Origin: Thermoproteota archaeon
GTDB lineage: Archaea > Korarchaeota > Korarchaeia > Korarchaeales > Korarchaeaceae
DNA: 64,000 bases
Reading direction: 5' to 3'
Assembly (NCBI GenBank): GCA_026986575.1
Contig: JALSOH010000006.1
Location: 1 to 64,000 of the forward strand
Made by a program: the position numbers and the translations under genes. The notes beneath the pieces were generated by a model, which was not told the DNA's origin, ran no database searches, and saw only the letters and a list, made by a program, of their open reading frames with translations. Shown here piece by piece: positions 42,892-51,695 of the stretch (positions are counted from its first letter, which is position 1; each line of letters starts with the position of its first letter).

Positions 42892-42903
42892 TAACCGAGG
42901 TTA
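42892..42903. promoter_or_regulatory. Candidate operator of the DtxR-type regulator
   Basis: TAACCGAGGTTA has perfect 5-base arms and lies 4-15 bases upstream of the regulator ATG, where transcription is expected to begin. It could also affect the divergent Mog gene, which shares the promoter. Confidence 0.45.
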
Positions 42904-42916
42904 AGCTTGGTGCAAG

Positions 42917-42924
42917 AATATTAA
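42917..42924. promoter_or_regulatory. Shared TATA element between the DtxR-type gene and mog
   Basis: AATATTAA is about 24-31 bases from the mog ATG (42948, +) and 29-36 bases from the regulator ATG (42888, -). Confidence 0.5.
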
Positions 42925-42947
42925 GATGGTCTCCCCAACACACTTGT

Positions 42948-43469
42948 ATGTCCGCCTCGGTTCCGGAGGAGCACAAGGCCAAGGCGCCCAAGTCGGTATC
43001 TTTCTCCCTATACATAGTGAGTACCTCCAGATCCTCTGGGAAGGGTAATGAGGACCTAACTGGAGAGCTCGCTGAGGGCTTAATCAAGAAGGCAGGTCAC
43101 AGACTGATCAGGAGGGAAATAATACCCGATAGACCTAGTGCTATCAGGGATGCCCTCCTCAAGGCAACCCACGATTCGGATGTCATAATATTCAGCGGAG
43201 GGACCGGACTGCATCCAACCGATGTAACCCCGGATACCGTGGAGCCTCTCTTAGAGAGGAAGATACCGGGGTTCGGGGAGCTGTTCAGATGGTTGAGCTA
43301 CGAACAGGTGAGCAGCGCGGCCATGGCAAGCAGAGCTTCCGCTGGGATCTTCAATGGGTCGCTGGTCTTCCTCCTACCTGGATCTCCAGATGGAGTGAAG
43401 CTCGCACTCACCAAACTCATACTCCCTGAGGCCGCTCATCTAGTGTACTTGGTTAGGGGCGATCACTAA
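42948..43469 (+). CDS. moaB: Molybdopterin adenylyltransferase (MogA/MoaB family)
   Basis: Activates molybdopterin by adenylation before metal insertion, 173 residues. The family motif F-S-G-G-T-G-L-H-P-T-D-V-T-P and the L-P-G-S-P motif near the C-terminus are clear. ATG 42948 fits a leaderless message. It is convergent with the MoeA fusion gene, four bases overlapping. Confidence 0.94.
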   Translation: MSASVPEEHKAKAPKSVSFSLYIVSTSRSSGKGNEDLTGELAEGLIKKAGHRLIRREIIPDRPSAIRDALLKATHDSDVIIFSGGTGLHPTDVTPDTVEPLLERKIPGFGELFRWLSYEQVSSAAMASRASAGIFNGSLVFLLPGSPDGVKLALTKLILPEAAHLVYLVRGDH

Positions 43470-45442
43470 CTCCAGATAACCTCTCCCATATCTTCTCCAG
43501 CAACTATTCCCTCCAGTGAGTTGATCTCCTCCCTCAACCTTGGATCTCTGAGCAGTTCCAAGAACCGATTCACCGGTTTGCTCCCCAAGGAACTGCCTTT
43601 TATTAGGAAATCGTAGTTCTCCTCAGCTAATTTGATGAAATCTAGGCCGTAGAGGGATGCAGCTGTCCTTATACCGATGCCTATATCTGCAATCCCGTGG
43701 TATACGGCTGCAGCGACGGCACTATGGGACTTAGCCTCGCTCCAGTAGCCCCTTATTCGTCTCCTAACCTCATCGAAGTTCAGGCCCAGCGACTCCGCCT
43801 CCCTCCTCAGAAGAGCGTCCAAGAGTATTCTAGTACCCGAACCTTTATTCCTATTGATAAACATGAGATTTTCTCTCTCTATGAGATCTCTTATGGATTT
43901 TACACCCTTAGGATTACCCTTGGGCAGAATGAGACCCTGCTCCCTGCTGTAGCCCCTTACGAGTATCGCCTTACCCTTGAATTGGTAGCTGTCCATGAAT
44001 GGAATGTTATAGGTCCAGCTATCCGGATCCAAAGCGTGAACCCCCGCTATATCTGCTTCTCTCCTGCTCACTGCTTTGAAGCCGCCGGTGGATCCTACAA
44101 AAACGGCCTTGACGTGGTATCCCTCCCTCCTCAGGTGAGATAGTATCCTTTCCAGCCCTAAGCAATGACTGCCCATGACTGAGACATCGGCTATCTTTGA
44201 TCCTTTGTATAGGTGGACCTCGACGACTTCACCCTCCTCTATTATCTCCTCGTTCTTCTCCATGATCACAAATCCATCCGCTCTGGAGAGCGTGGTTATT
44301 GCCTCTGAACCCGTGGGGACCGGGAAAGTGAGGTAGTGATCTCCTTCCCTTACTACATGGACTGGTAGCAGATCCTTCCTTCCCTTCTCCCCGAAGATCC
44401 TCTCAGCTGCGATCGCCTTTACGATGCCCCCACCCTCCTCCAACATACCACTCCACTTCCTTATGAGGGGGGAAATCAAGGATTGATAGATGGTCATCGC
44501 GCTGGTAGGGTATCCAGGGAGTCCTATAATGAGCTTTCCCCTTGATTCCGCTATAACAGTCGGCTTACCCGGATGTATGGCGATACCGTGAACTAGCACA
44601 CCGGGAGGTCCCAGCTCCTCGAGAATCCGGTACATCACATCCCCAGCGCCCACGCTGGTGCTGCCAGAGAGTATCACCATATCGAACCTATCCAAGGCGT
44701 CCTCCAATGCCCTCTTTATGGCGTCGTAATTATCGGGGAGTATGCCGAGTCTCTCTGGAATGCCGCCGTCCTCAACTATGGAGGTGAACACCGTGAAGGA
44801 ATTGACGTCATATATCTTCCCGAAGTCAAGCGGTTCGCCCGGTTGGACTATCTCATCACCCGTCGAGAATATCCCCACCTTAGGAGGAGAGTAGACCTTC
44901 ACCTTCGTCCGGCCAACAGCGGCCAGTACTCCTATCTCACGTGAGGACAGGAGTGTGTCGGAATAGATGACCGTCTCTCCTCTTCTTATATCAGATCCAG
45001 CCCCGTGGATGTTCTCTCCCGGAGATATGGCCCTGAAAACGAGGAGCGAGTCTCCTTCCCTGACTGTATGCTCCTCCATGACCACAGCATTGGCCCCCTT
45101 GGGGATGGGGGCTCCCGTAGCTATCTCCACTGCCTCCCCCTCATCAACGATACCTAGGAAGGGATGGCCAGCCGCAGCCTTACCGATGACCCTCAGCTTA
45201 GCTGGACGATCCTCATCAACCCAGAAGGTGTCTTCCGCCCTCAGAGCGTAGCCGTCAACGGCCGCACGGTCGAACCCCGGTACATCCACATCCGATATCA
45301 CGTCTTCAGCTACCACCCTCCCCAGAGCAACTTCAATGGGAACCTCCTCGATGTTCTTGGGTCTGGAATAACTGAGCAAGAGGTTTAGAACCTCCCCAAA
45401 CTCCCTGAGCTCCCTGAAGACCTTCCTCATAGCTTGAGCCAC
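43466..45442 (-). CDS. moeA: MoeA fused to a periplasmic-binding-protein-like domain
   Basis: A 658-residue two-part protein. Residues 1-410 are MoeA (molybdopterin molybdenumtransferase) with F-D-R-A-A-V-D-G-Y-A, G-S-T-S-V-G-A-G-D and L-P-G-Y-P-T-S motifs. Residues about 430-658 are a PBP/LysR substrate-like domain with G-S-H-C-L-G-L and N-R-N-K-G-S-G-T-R. This fusion is known in archaea and may sense or deliver oxyanion. It overlaps a second MoeA gene by 16 bases. Confidence 0.93.
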   Translation of the reverse strand: MAQAMRKVFRELREFGEVLNLLLSYSRPKNIEEVPIEVALGRVVAEDVISDVDVPGFDRAAVDGYALRAEDTFWVDEDRPAKLRVIGKAAAGHPFLGIVDEGEAVEIATGAPIPKGANAVVMEEHTVREGDSLLVFRAISPGENIHGAGSDIRRGETVIYSDTLLSSREIGVLAAVGRTKVKVYSPPKVGIFSTGDEIVQPGEPLDFGKIYDVNSFTVFTSIVEDGGIPERLGILPDNYDAIKRALEDALDRFDMVILSGSTSVGAGDVMYRILEELGPPGVLVHGIAIHPGKPTVIAESRGKLIIGLPGYPTSAMTIYQSLISPLIRKWSGMLEEGGGIVKAIAAERIFGEKGRKDLLPVHVVREGDHYLTFPVPTGSEAITTLSRADGFVIMEKNEEIIEEGEVVEVHLYKGSKIADVSVMGSHCLGLERILSHLRREGYHVKAVFVGSTGGFKAVSRREADIAGVHALDPDSWTYNIPFMDSYQFKGKAILVRGYSREQGLILPKGNPKGVKSIRDLIERENLMFINRNKGSGTRILLDALLRREAESLGLNFDEVRRRIRGYWSEAKSHSAVAAAVYHGIADIGIGIRTAASLYGLDFIKLAEENYDFLIKGSSLGSKPVNRFLELLRDPRLREEINSLEGIVAGEDMGEVIWS

Positions 45443-46668
45443 CTCCTATAAACGAGCACATCCACCTCACTGCCAGCCTCGTATCCTTCCACATCCTCTG
45501 GCACCACCACAAAGCCATCGGCTTGGGTAAGCGAGGAGATTATTCCCGAACCACCGACCCTCACGGGCGTAGCTAGTAAGGCATCGCTCTCCCGCCTGAG
45601 CTTGACCCTCACATAATGTCTGACGCCAGGTCGTGAAGCTATCCTCCTGTCCAGACGAGCCCTGACCCTCAGCCACTGGAAAATCCCTTCCACGCCTGAA
45701 ATCCTCGCTAATACCGGGAGGAGCACCTCCATGGCCGCGACCATGGCCGCAACAGGGCTCCCTGGAAGTCCTACCAAGGGGGTTCCGTCGATCATAGCTA
45801 GGAGAGTGGGTTTTCCTGGCATCATGCTCAATCCGTGGAACATTATCTCCCCACCCAAGGACCTCACGATCTTGGGAACTAGGTCCCTCTCTCCGACGCT
45901 GGTGCCAGCTATCGTGACTATCAGATCTCCATCCATTCCCCTCTCAACCATTTCCCTTAGCTCCCCCTCATCGTCCTTAGCTATACCCAAGTATCTAGGA
46001 ACGGCTAGATCCAAGACCATCGACTCTATGGCATACCTGTTGGAGTTGACTATTCTACCCTTGCCGAGAGGAGATCCAAGCTCCACAAGCTCGCTTCCCG
46101 TACTGATTATCGAGACCGTAGGCTTCTTGAACACTCTCACCTCAGTAATGTTCAGGGAGGCCAAGAGGAGCATTTCGAACGGACCTATAACAGTACCCCT
46201 CATCAGAACGGTATCCCCTCTCGACACATCGCTGCCCTTCCTGTCTACGTTAGCACCAGGAGGAACCTGCCTTATTATCTCTACATGATCTCCCGATCTC
46301 CTCGAGAACTCCAGCGGTACTACTGCATCAGCCCCATCAGGTAAGTAAGCGCCGGTGGCTATTTCCACTGCTTCTCCCTCCCTTATACTCACCTCCGACT
46401 CGTCTCCGGGCCTGAGCCTCCCAATCACCTTCAACACAACCGGATTAGACGCTGTCGCGCCGAAAGTGTCGGATGATCTGACCGCGTAACCATCGAAAGC
46501 GGCCCTATGGAAAGGAGGGATGTCAATAGGAGAGATCACATCCTCTGCTAGAACTCGCTTTCTTGCCTCATTTAAGGCGACCTCCTCGGGCGAGGTTGGG
46601 TGAAGATAGGTTAGGTAGATAGCAAGCGCCTGTCCTACGGGAGTTAGCCTCTTGAAGATGTGGGTCAT
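45427..46668 (-). CDS. moeA: Molybdopterin molybdenumtransferase MoeA
   Basis: Stand-alone MoeA of 413 residues. Motifs F-H-R-A-A-F-D-G-Y-A, A-G-T-S-V-G-E-R-D and L-P-G-S-P-V-A are complete. It is cotranscribed with the MoeA-PBP fusion. Paired MoeA proteins in archaea may serve molybdenum and tungsten separately. ATG 46668 is about 24 bases from a TATA region, consistent with a leaderless message. Confidence 0.94.
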   Translation of the reverse strand: MTHIFKRLTPVGQALAIYLTYLHPTSPEEVALNEARKRVLAEDVISPIDIPPFHRAAFDGYAVRSSDTFGATASNPVVLKVIGRLRPGDESEVSIREGEAVEIATGAYLPDGADAVVPLEFSRRSGDHVEIIRQVPPGANVDRKGSDVSRGDTVLMRGTVIGPFEMLLLASLNITEVRVFKKPTVSIISTGSELVELGSPLGKGRIVNSNRYAIESMVLDLAVPRYLGIAKDDEGELREMVERGMDGDLIVTIAGTSVGERDLVPKIVRSLGGEIMFHGLSMMPGKPTLLAMIDGTPLVGLPGSPVAAMVAAMEVLLPVLARISGVEGIFQWLRVRARLDRRIASRPGVRHYVRVKLRRESDALLATPVRVGGSGIISSLTQADGFVVVPEDVEGYEAGSEVDVLVYRRWLKL

Positions 46669-46684
46669 CGAGGGAAGGGCGTGT

Positions 46685-46698
46685 TAATCTATAAATTA
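46685..46698. promoter_or_regulatory. Shared TATA region between moeA and tatC
   Basis: TAATCTATAAATTA is the A+T-rich core of the gap between the divergent genes. It is about 24 bases from the moeA ATG and about 36 from the tatC TTG, which has its own GGGAGG site. Confidence 0.5.
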
Positions 46699-46727
46699 GC
46701 TTTCGCCCACATTCGGGAGGATGCACT

Positions 46728-47543
46728 TTGGCGGAGGATAAGGAAGCGCCGCTGCAGGAACACATCATCGAGCTGCTTGAGAGGTTGAGGAGGGTGCTAA
46801 TAGCCCTCATAATAACCTCAGGCATTGTGGTTGTGATTCCCTCTCAGCTGATAGAGTGGAAGTGGGATGGATACACTCCCTTAGTGTTTTACGTGATGAA
46901 GAAAATGCAGGAGGATCTCACCAACGTCCATAACCCAGTAGTGGAGCCTATAGCTTCCTTTTTCGGGATAAAGGAGCTCCCTGTGGAACTCATAGCCCAT
47001 AGCTGGCTGGATTCCATAGAAGTAATCCTCCAGCTCTCCCTCCTGATGGGTTTAGTTATAGCATCTCCTTACGTAGCTAAGCAGATTTACGAGTACTTGG
47101 AGCCAGCTCTCGAAGAGAGAGAAAAGAGGGTGCTCGTTCCGTTTTCACTCCTCTTCTTCCTGTTATTCGCTTTGGGTGTCGTGTACGCGTACTTCGTTAT
47201 CCTCCCATTGACGTTCTTCTTCCTCTCTTGGCTTTACCTCTTGGGTGGAGTTAAGCTCATATTCTCCGTCAAGGAGTTCTACTCTTTCGCCATAGTGGGG
47301 ATGCTCACTACCGGGCTATCGTTCACCTTCCCTCTAGTGGTTGCTTTGGCATCTTACTTGGACATAATAACCCCGGACACCCTGAAGAAGAACTGGAGGT
47401 ACGTGGTGTTCGTGATAATGGTCGTGACCGCCATAATAACTCCAGATCCCACTCCAGTCTCCATGATAGCGCTGGCTATCCCCTTCCTAGCGCTGTACGT
47501 GCTCTCCTATCTGCTGGCCAAGAAAATGCATAAGAAAAGCTGA
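46728..47543 (+). CDS. tatC: Twin-arginine translocase subunit TatC
   Basis: Receptor of the Tat system for folded proteins, 271 residues, with six membrane segments. The conserved cytosolic N-terminal E-H-I-I-E-L-L-E-R-L-R-R and the P-Y-V-A-K-Q-I-Y-E-Y-L-E-P-A-L loop are TatC signatures. The first external loop is longer than in bacteria. TTG 46728 follows GGGAGG. TatA is convergent just downstream. Confidence 0.95.
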   Translation: MAEDKEAPLQEHIIELLERLRRVLIALIITSGIVVVIPSQLIEWKWDGYTPLVFYVMKKMQEDLTNVHNPVVEPIASFFGIKELPVELIAHSWLDSIEVILQLSLLMGLVIASPYVAKQIYEYLEPALEEREKRVLVPFSLLFFLLFALGVVYAYFVILPLTFFFLSWLYLLGGVKLIFSVKEFYSFAIVGMLTTGLSFTFPLVVALASYLDIITPDTLKKNWRYVVFVIMVVTAIITPDPTPVSMIALAIPFLALYVLSYLLAKKMHKKS

Positions 47544-47577
47544 AAGCTGAGAATACGGCGAAAAGTTGAATGAGGGG

Positions 47578-47916
47578 TTACTCCTCCGACCCCTTCTTCT
47601 TAGCTGCTAGGGCCTTTATCTCCTCCATGAGCTCCTCGTCAGTCTTACCGGTGACATCTATCCCTAGGCTCAAGGCGAGCTCTCTGATCTCACTGCTGCT
47701 TTTCTTGGTCTTCTCCTCCTTCTCCTCCTTTGAGGTGACTCCGCTGCTGGCCTTCCTGAATTCGTTTATAGCCTCACCCATGGATCTAGCTAGCTCCGGG
47801 AGCCTCCTGGGCCCGAAGAGAAGTAGAGCGATCACTATAATTATCAGGAGCTCAGTCCAGCCTATAGGCCCGAACTGCATTAGCTTAAGGGTCAAGCCTG
47901 CCATTCCAGAGAGCAA
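47578..47916 (-). CDS. tatA: Twin-arginine translocase subunit TatA
   Basis: Pore-forming Tat component of about 112 residues. A single membrane helix (T-E-L-L-I-I-I-V-I-A-L-L-L-F-G) is followed by the F-G-P-x-x-L-P hinge and an amphipathic helix, then a lysine/glutamate-rich tail. TTG 47916 follows GGGTGATG and lies near the start predicted from GAGATATATG (47943-47953). The longer frame to 47982 would cross that promoter. Confidence 0.92.
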   Translation of the reverse strand: MLSGMAGLTLKLMQFGPIGWTELLIIIVIALLLFGPRRLPELARSMGEAINEFRKASSGVTSKEEKEEKTKKSSSEIRELALSLGIDVTGKTDEELMEEIKALAAKKKGSEE

Positions 47917-48055
47917 AGCATCACCCGAACCATACTCCACATAACACATATATCTCTTTTTCTCCAATGGAGTAGCCGCCACAGTTCCTAAGCGTCTCCC
48001 TAGACAACGACCTATATACAGTCAAATTTTTTGTATGCTCCCTCGAGTGGAGGAG

Positions 48056-49066
48056 ATGCGTATAATCCTGATGGGTATGGGAGTCGTGGGACAAGCATTC
48101 TTGGAGCTGCTTGAGCTTGAAAAGGCAGATCTGTACAGGAAATACGGCCTCCATCCTGTGGTGGTGGCAGCGGCGGACTCTAAGTCAATGGTATACAATT
48201 CTAGGGGATTGGATGTACGGAGGCTCCTGAACCACAAGAGGTCCAAAGGAACTTTGCACGGCTTTCCCGATGAGGTTAGAGGTATGGACTTGGTGAGAGA
48301 TGTGGAGGCGGAGGTCGTTATCGAGGTCACGCCATCCAACTTCAGGACCGGAGAACCAGGGATCTCACACCTCAGGTCGGCACTTCAGACCGGTAAACAC
48401 GTTATAACAGCAAACAAAGGTCCTCTAGCTCTAGAAATGCCCGCACTAGTGGAGATGTTTCAGCACAAGGGTCTAAGGCTTCTCTTCAGCGGGACGGTTG
48501 GAGGAGGTACTCCCTTCCTCAGATTCGTTGGAAAGTGCCTGTCCGGCGAGAAGATAATATCGATAAGGGGAGTAATTAACGGAACCACGAATTACATACT
48601 CAACCGGATGGAGGACAGAATATCTTTCCAAGAGGCGCTGAGGGAGGCTCAAGAGAAGGGATACGCCGAGGCGGATCCGAGCAACGATGTGGATGGGTGG
48701 GACTCCGCTGCCAAACTCGTTATACTCTCGAATTGGGCCATGGATCTAGGCGTGACGCTGAAGGACGTGTCCGTCCGTGGCATCAGAGATGTGGAGATAA
48801 CGGAGGACATGCTCTCCAGAGGAAAGACCGTCAGGTTGATAGCCACAGCCGATGAATCCGGCCTCAGAGTCCAGCCCGAGGAGATCGACAGGAGGGATCC
48901 ACTGGTGGTTCCAGGCGCCCTGAACGCCGTCTCCTTCATCGCGGAGATATCCGGGAGACACACCTTGATAGGCAAGGGAGCGGGTGGAAAGGAAACCGCC
49001 GCCGCCCTGATGAGGGATCTGGTGGAACTGAAGATGTACTTGGGAGGTGTCGAGTCTTGCTCATAA
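48056..49066 (+). CDS. hom: Homoserine dehydrogenase
   Basis: NAD(P)-dependent enzyme of the aspartate pathway to threonine and methionine, about 336 residues, without an ACT domain. It has the Rossmann motif G-M-G-V-V-G, T-A-N-K-G-P, and the substrate motif G-V-I-N-G-T-T-N-Y-I-L. ATG 48056 follows GTGGAGGAG and a TATA at 48011-48019; ATG 48035 is an in-frame alternative. The end overlaps aspartokinase by ten bases. Confidence 0.94.
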   Translation: MRIILMGMGVVGQAFLELLELEKADLYRKYGLHPVVVAAADSKSMVYNSRGLDVRRLLNHKRSKGTLHGFPDEVRGMDLVRDVEAEVVIEVTPSNFRTGEPGISHLRSALQTGKHVITANKGPLALEMPALVEMFQHKGLRLLFSGTVGGGTPFLRFVGKCLSGEKIISIRGVINGTTNYILNRMEDRISFQEALREAQEKGYAEADPSNDVDGWDSAAKLVILSNWAMDLGVTLKDVSVRGIRDVEITEDMLSRGKTVRLIATADESGLRVQPEEIDRRDPLVVPGALNAVSFIAEISGRHTLIGKGAGGKETAAALMRDLVELKMYLGGVESCS

Positions 49067-50439
49067 TGAAGTTCGGGGGGTCCATACTCGAGGGAGCTGG
49101 GGACCTCCAATCCATAGCGGACTATCTGAAGGGAGCGCTGGAGGAGGAGAGGATAGTAGCCGTAATCTCCGCCCTTAAGGGAGTCACTGACCATCTACTC
49201 AAGATCGGCGAGCTAGCTGCGTTAGGAGACGAGCTTGCAGTCATGAAAGAGCTACAATCTCTGAGTGAGAAGCACCTGAGTATATGTGAAGACTTGGGGC
49301 TGACTTGTCAAGCTGTCAGGAAGGAGTTGGAGAAGCTTGAGAAGATAGTAATAGGGATAACTTACATCGGGGAGATTACACCCAGATTGAGAGATCTCAT
49401 AGCTTCCATGGGAGAGAACCTATCTGGAAGTATCCTGTCTGAGCTGCTCCGTAAGAAGGGCGTTAAATCTAGGTTTCTAACGGGAGGAGAGGCCGGTATA
49501 GTCACGGATGACTCTCATGGCGAGGCCAATCCGCTCCTCAAAGCCACTCGCGTTTATGTGAGGAGCAGGCTCCTCCCACTACTCGAAGACACACTGCCTG
49601 TCGTGGCTGGCTTCTCTGGGCTCTCCCAAGAGGGTAGAGTCACGACTTTGGGGCGAGGAGGGAGTGATCTGACTGCGGTCCTCCTCGGATCCTCTTTGGG
49701 GTCTAGGGAGGTTTGGCTCTGGACTAATGTGGACGGTCTACTTACCGCTGACCCGAGGATAGTTAAGGATGCCCGTCTGATCAAACAGGTCTCTTACAGG
49801 GAAGCCATAGAGCTAGCGTACTTCGGTGCGAAGAGGATGCATCCTAGGTTCTTGGAGCCGGCTATGGTGACCTCCACTCCTGTGAGGATAAGGAACTTCC
49901 GTAACATGAGCTCTCCCGGCACCCTCATTTCCAGCAGGGAGGTAAGGAGCAGAGAGGTGGTTAAGGCCGTGGGTCTGAGAAGAGGAGTATCTATAATAAC
50001 AGTCAGGGGTGTCGGGATGATCGGGCGTCCCGGAACGGCCGGTCGGCTGTTCTCACTCTTGGGGGACAATGGGCTCAATGTGCTTATGATCTCCCAGAGC
50101 ATCTCAGAGTCGGACATCTCGATAGTCCTAGAGGCCGAGGAGGCCGAGAGGGCGAGGGGTATAATGGAAGCTAGGCTCTTAGGGCCCATATTCAAAGAGG
50201 TCCTCTTGGATAGGGGGTGCTCTGTAGTGGCCGCTATAGGATCTGGGATGAGGGGCACTCCCGGTGTCGCTTCTCGCATCTTCGGAGCAGTCTCCGCAAG
50301 GGAAATAAACGTGAAGATGATAGCTCAGGGATCCTCGGAGGTCAATATATCGTTCGTGGTCGACGAAACCGATGGAGAAGAGGCTGTGAGGGCATTGCAC
50401 GACGAATTCGAGCTGGGGAAGGAAGGAGAGGATCTCTGA
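49057..50439 (+). CDS. Aspartokinase with tandem ACT domains
   Basis: First enzyme of the aspartate pathway, 460 residues. The kinase core begins M-K-F-G-G-S-I and has G-F-S-G and T-L-G-R-G-G-S-D-L-T motifs. Two ACT domains (about 315-385 and 390-455) suggest feedback control by threonine or lysine. TTG 49057 lies within hom, so the two enzymes are coupled much like the bacterial fused ThrA but in reverse order and as separate chains. Confidence 0.95.
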   Translation: MLIMKFGGSILEGAGDLQSIADYLKGALEEERIVAVISALKGVTDHLLKIGELAALGDELAVMKELQSLSEKHLSICEDLGLTCQAVRKELEKLEKIVIGITYIGEITPRLRDLIASMGENLSGSILSELLRKKGVKSRFLTGGEAGIVTDDSHGEANPLLKATRVYVRSRLLPLLEDTLPVVAGFSGLSQEGRVTTLGRGGSDLTAVLLGSSLGSREVWLWTNVDGLLTADPRIVKDARLIKQVSYREAIELAYFGAKRMHPRFLEPAMVTSTPVRIRNFRNMSSPGTLISSREVRSREVVKAVGLRRGVSIITVRGVGMIGRPGTAGRLFSLLGDNGLNVLMISQSISESDISIVLEAEEAERARGIMEARLLGPIFKEVLLDRGCSVVAAIGSGMRGTPGVASRIFGAVSAREINVKMIAQGSSEVNISFVVDETDGEEAVRALHDEFELGKEGEDL

Positions 50440-50486
50440 GTCCTTCCTAGAAAACTTATATTTGGTGAGCCATCATCTCATGCTTG

Positions 50487-50562
50487 GCCCCGGTAGCTCA
50501 GTTGGCAGAGCGGCCGCCTTGTAAGCGGCAGGTCGGGGGTTCGAGACCCCCCCGGGGCTCCA
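50487..50562 (+). tRNA. tRNA-Thr (anticodon TGT)
   Basis: Acceptor GCCCCGG/CCGGGGC, anticodon stem GCCGC/GCGGC around loop CTTGTAA, T arm GGGGG-TTCGAGA-CCCCC. Discriminator T is followed by an encoded CCA. A TATA-like AAACTTATATTT lies about 25-35 bases upstream. The last A abuts the stop codon of the convergent phosphatase gene. Confidence 0.95.
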
Positions 50563-51210
50563 TCACAGCTCTACCATATCCTCGATCTCTACTCTCCTGA
50601 CGACCTCACGGATCCCGGCTACGATCGAGTACTCCCTATTTAGACCCTCTATCCGGTGCTTATTCACCAAAACGGTTCCTCCTGCCTCCTTAACCATCAG
50701 AAGGCCGGCTGCTAGATCCACTATTCTCAGGTCCCCTCTGAGATCAATGAGAGCGTCTATCCGACCCTCTGCCACCAGAGATAAGCCTAAGGCAACAGAT
50801 CCCAAATCCCTCCTCGCTATATGCTTGAATCCCAGCCTCTCCTTGGTTACTGGGTCGTTCCTTTGACAAGGTGAGTAGATGACCGGTGTACCCCTGAAGT
50901 CTCTCACTCTCACCCTGTTCCCGTTCTTGAAGGCACCTCTTCCCTTGATGGCGTGATATAGGTTTCCCCTGAATAGGTCCAGTAGAACCGCCATCTCGAG
51001 ATCCTTCAGCGAGTATGAGGAGGAATAGGCCACGGAGACGCAGGCGAAAGGAATTCCCCTGTCGGCATTGGAACTACCGTCCACGGGATCGATGAGGATA
51101 ATTCCCCTCTCTCGTCCCTCGATAAGTCCGCTCTCCTCGCTGAGGATGCTCGGATGTCTTTCCCTCTCCTCTAACCATACAGAGAGAGCCTCCTGCGCTG
51201 CCTCGTCCAC
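50563..51210 (-). CDS. Inositol-phosphatase/fructose-bisphosphatase family protein, start uncertain
   Basis: Metal-dependent phosphatase with D-P-V-D-G-S-S-N and the I-V-D-L-A-A-G end motif of the IMPase family; archaeal members often act on both inositol phosphate and fructose bisphosphate. The first usable start is GTG 51210 (215 residues), but coding-like, family-like sequence continues upstream in frame to about 51330 (reading L-V-D-L-A-L-K-I-K-E-K-A-L-P and A-G-G-D-T-A-R-A-V-D). No ATG, GTG or TTG exists there, so the true start is unclear. Confidence 0.85.
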   Translation of the reverse strand: MDEAAQEALSVWLEERERHPSILSEESGLIEGRERGIILIDPVDGSSNADRGIPFACVSVAYSSSYSLKDLEMAVLLDLFRGNLYHAIKGRGAFKNGNRVRVRDFRGTPVIYSPCQRNDPVTKERLGFKHIARRDLGSVALGLSLVAEGRIDALIDLRGDLRIVDLAAGLLMVKEAGGTVLVNKHRIEGLNREYSIVAGIREVVRRVEIEDMVEL

Positions 51211-51349
51211 TGCCCTAGCGGTATCCCCTCCAGCGCTAACGTAGGAATATTCCCTGTCCGCTCCTATGAAGGGAAGGGCCTTCTCCTTTATTTTCAGGGC
51301 GAGGTCAACTAGCTCCCTTAGATCTATCCCTGAACCCCCCGAAAAAGTG

Positions 51350-51610
51350 TTAGGAGGAGATGCCCTTCACCCGACTGTCGAACCTGAGCCAGTTCTCGTG
51401 GGCGGAGGGCTCTCTCTCCTTGAGGTAGTTGAGCACGAATTCCCTGATCTCCGAGCTATCTACTACCTCTTTGTCCTTGAATTTCTCCTGTACTACCTTA
51501 GCAACCTCATCAGCCAACTCAACGGAAGCACCAGCCTTAATTGCGGCCGCAACTATCTTTACGGGAAGGAACTCCTCCTCGGTCCCGGTGCTTCTCTTTC
51601 TCACCTTCAT
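51350..51610 (-). CDS. Stand-alone ATP-cone domain protein
   Basis: An 86-residue protein. K-V-R-K-R-S-T-G near the start, P-V-K-I-V-A-A-A-I-K-A-G and S-S-E-I-R-E-F-V-L-N-Y-L-K-E-R match the ATP-cone fold of NrdR and ribonucleotide reductases, without a zinc ribbon or reductase attached. It probably binds ATP or dATP; a regulatory role is inference. ATG 51610 follows GGTGATG. The longer frame to 51712 lies over its own promoter. Confidence 0.8.
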   Translation of the reverse strand: MKVRKRSTGTEEEFLPVKIVAAAIKAGASVELADEVAKVVQEKFKDKEVVDSSEIREFVLNYLKEREPSAHENWLRFDSRVKGISS

Positions 51611-51695
51611 GTCATCACCTGGAGAGCTGGCTACCTGAATACGAAAAACTTTCACTCCTAGGGGTACGGTTAAAAGGGGATGCGGGAAGGCCGAG

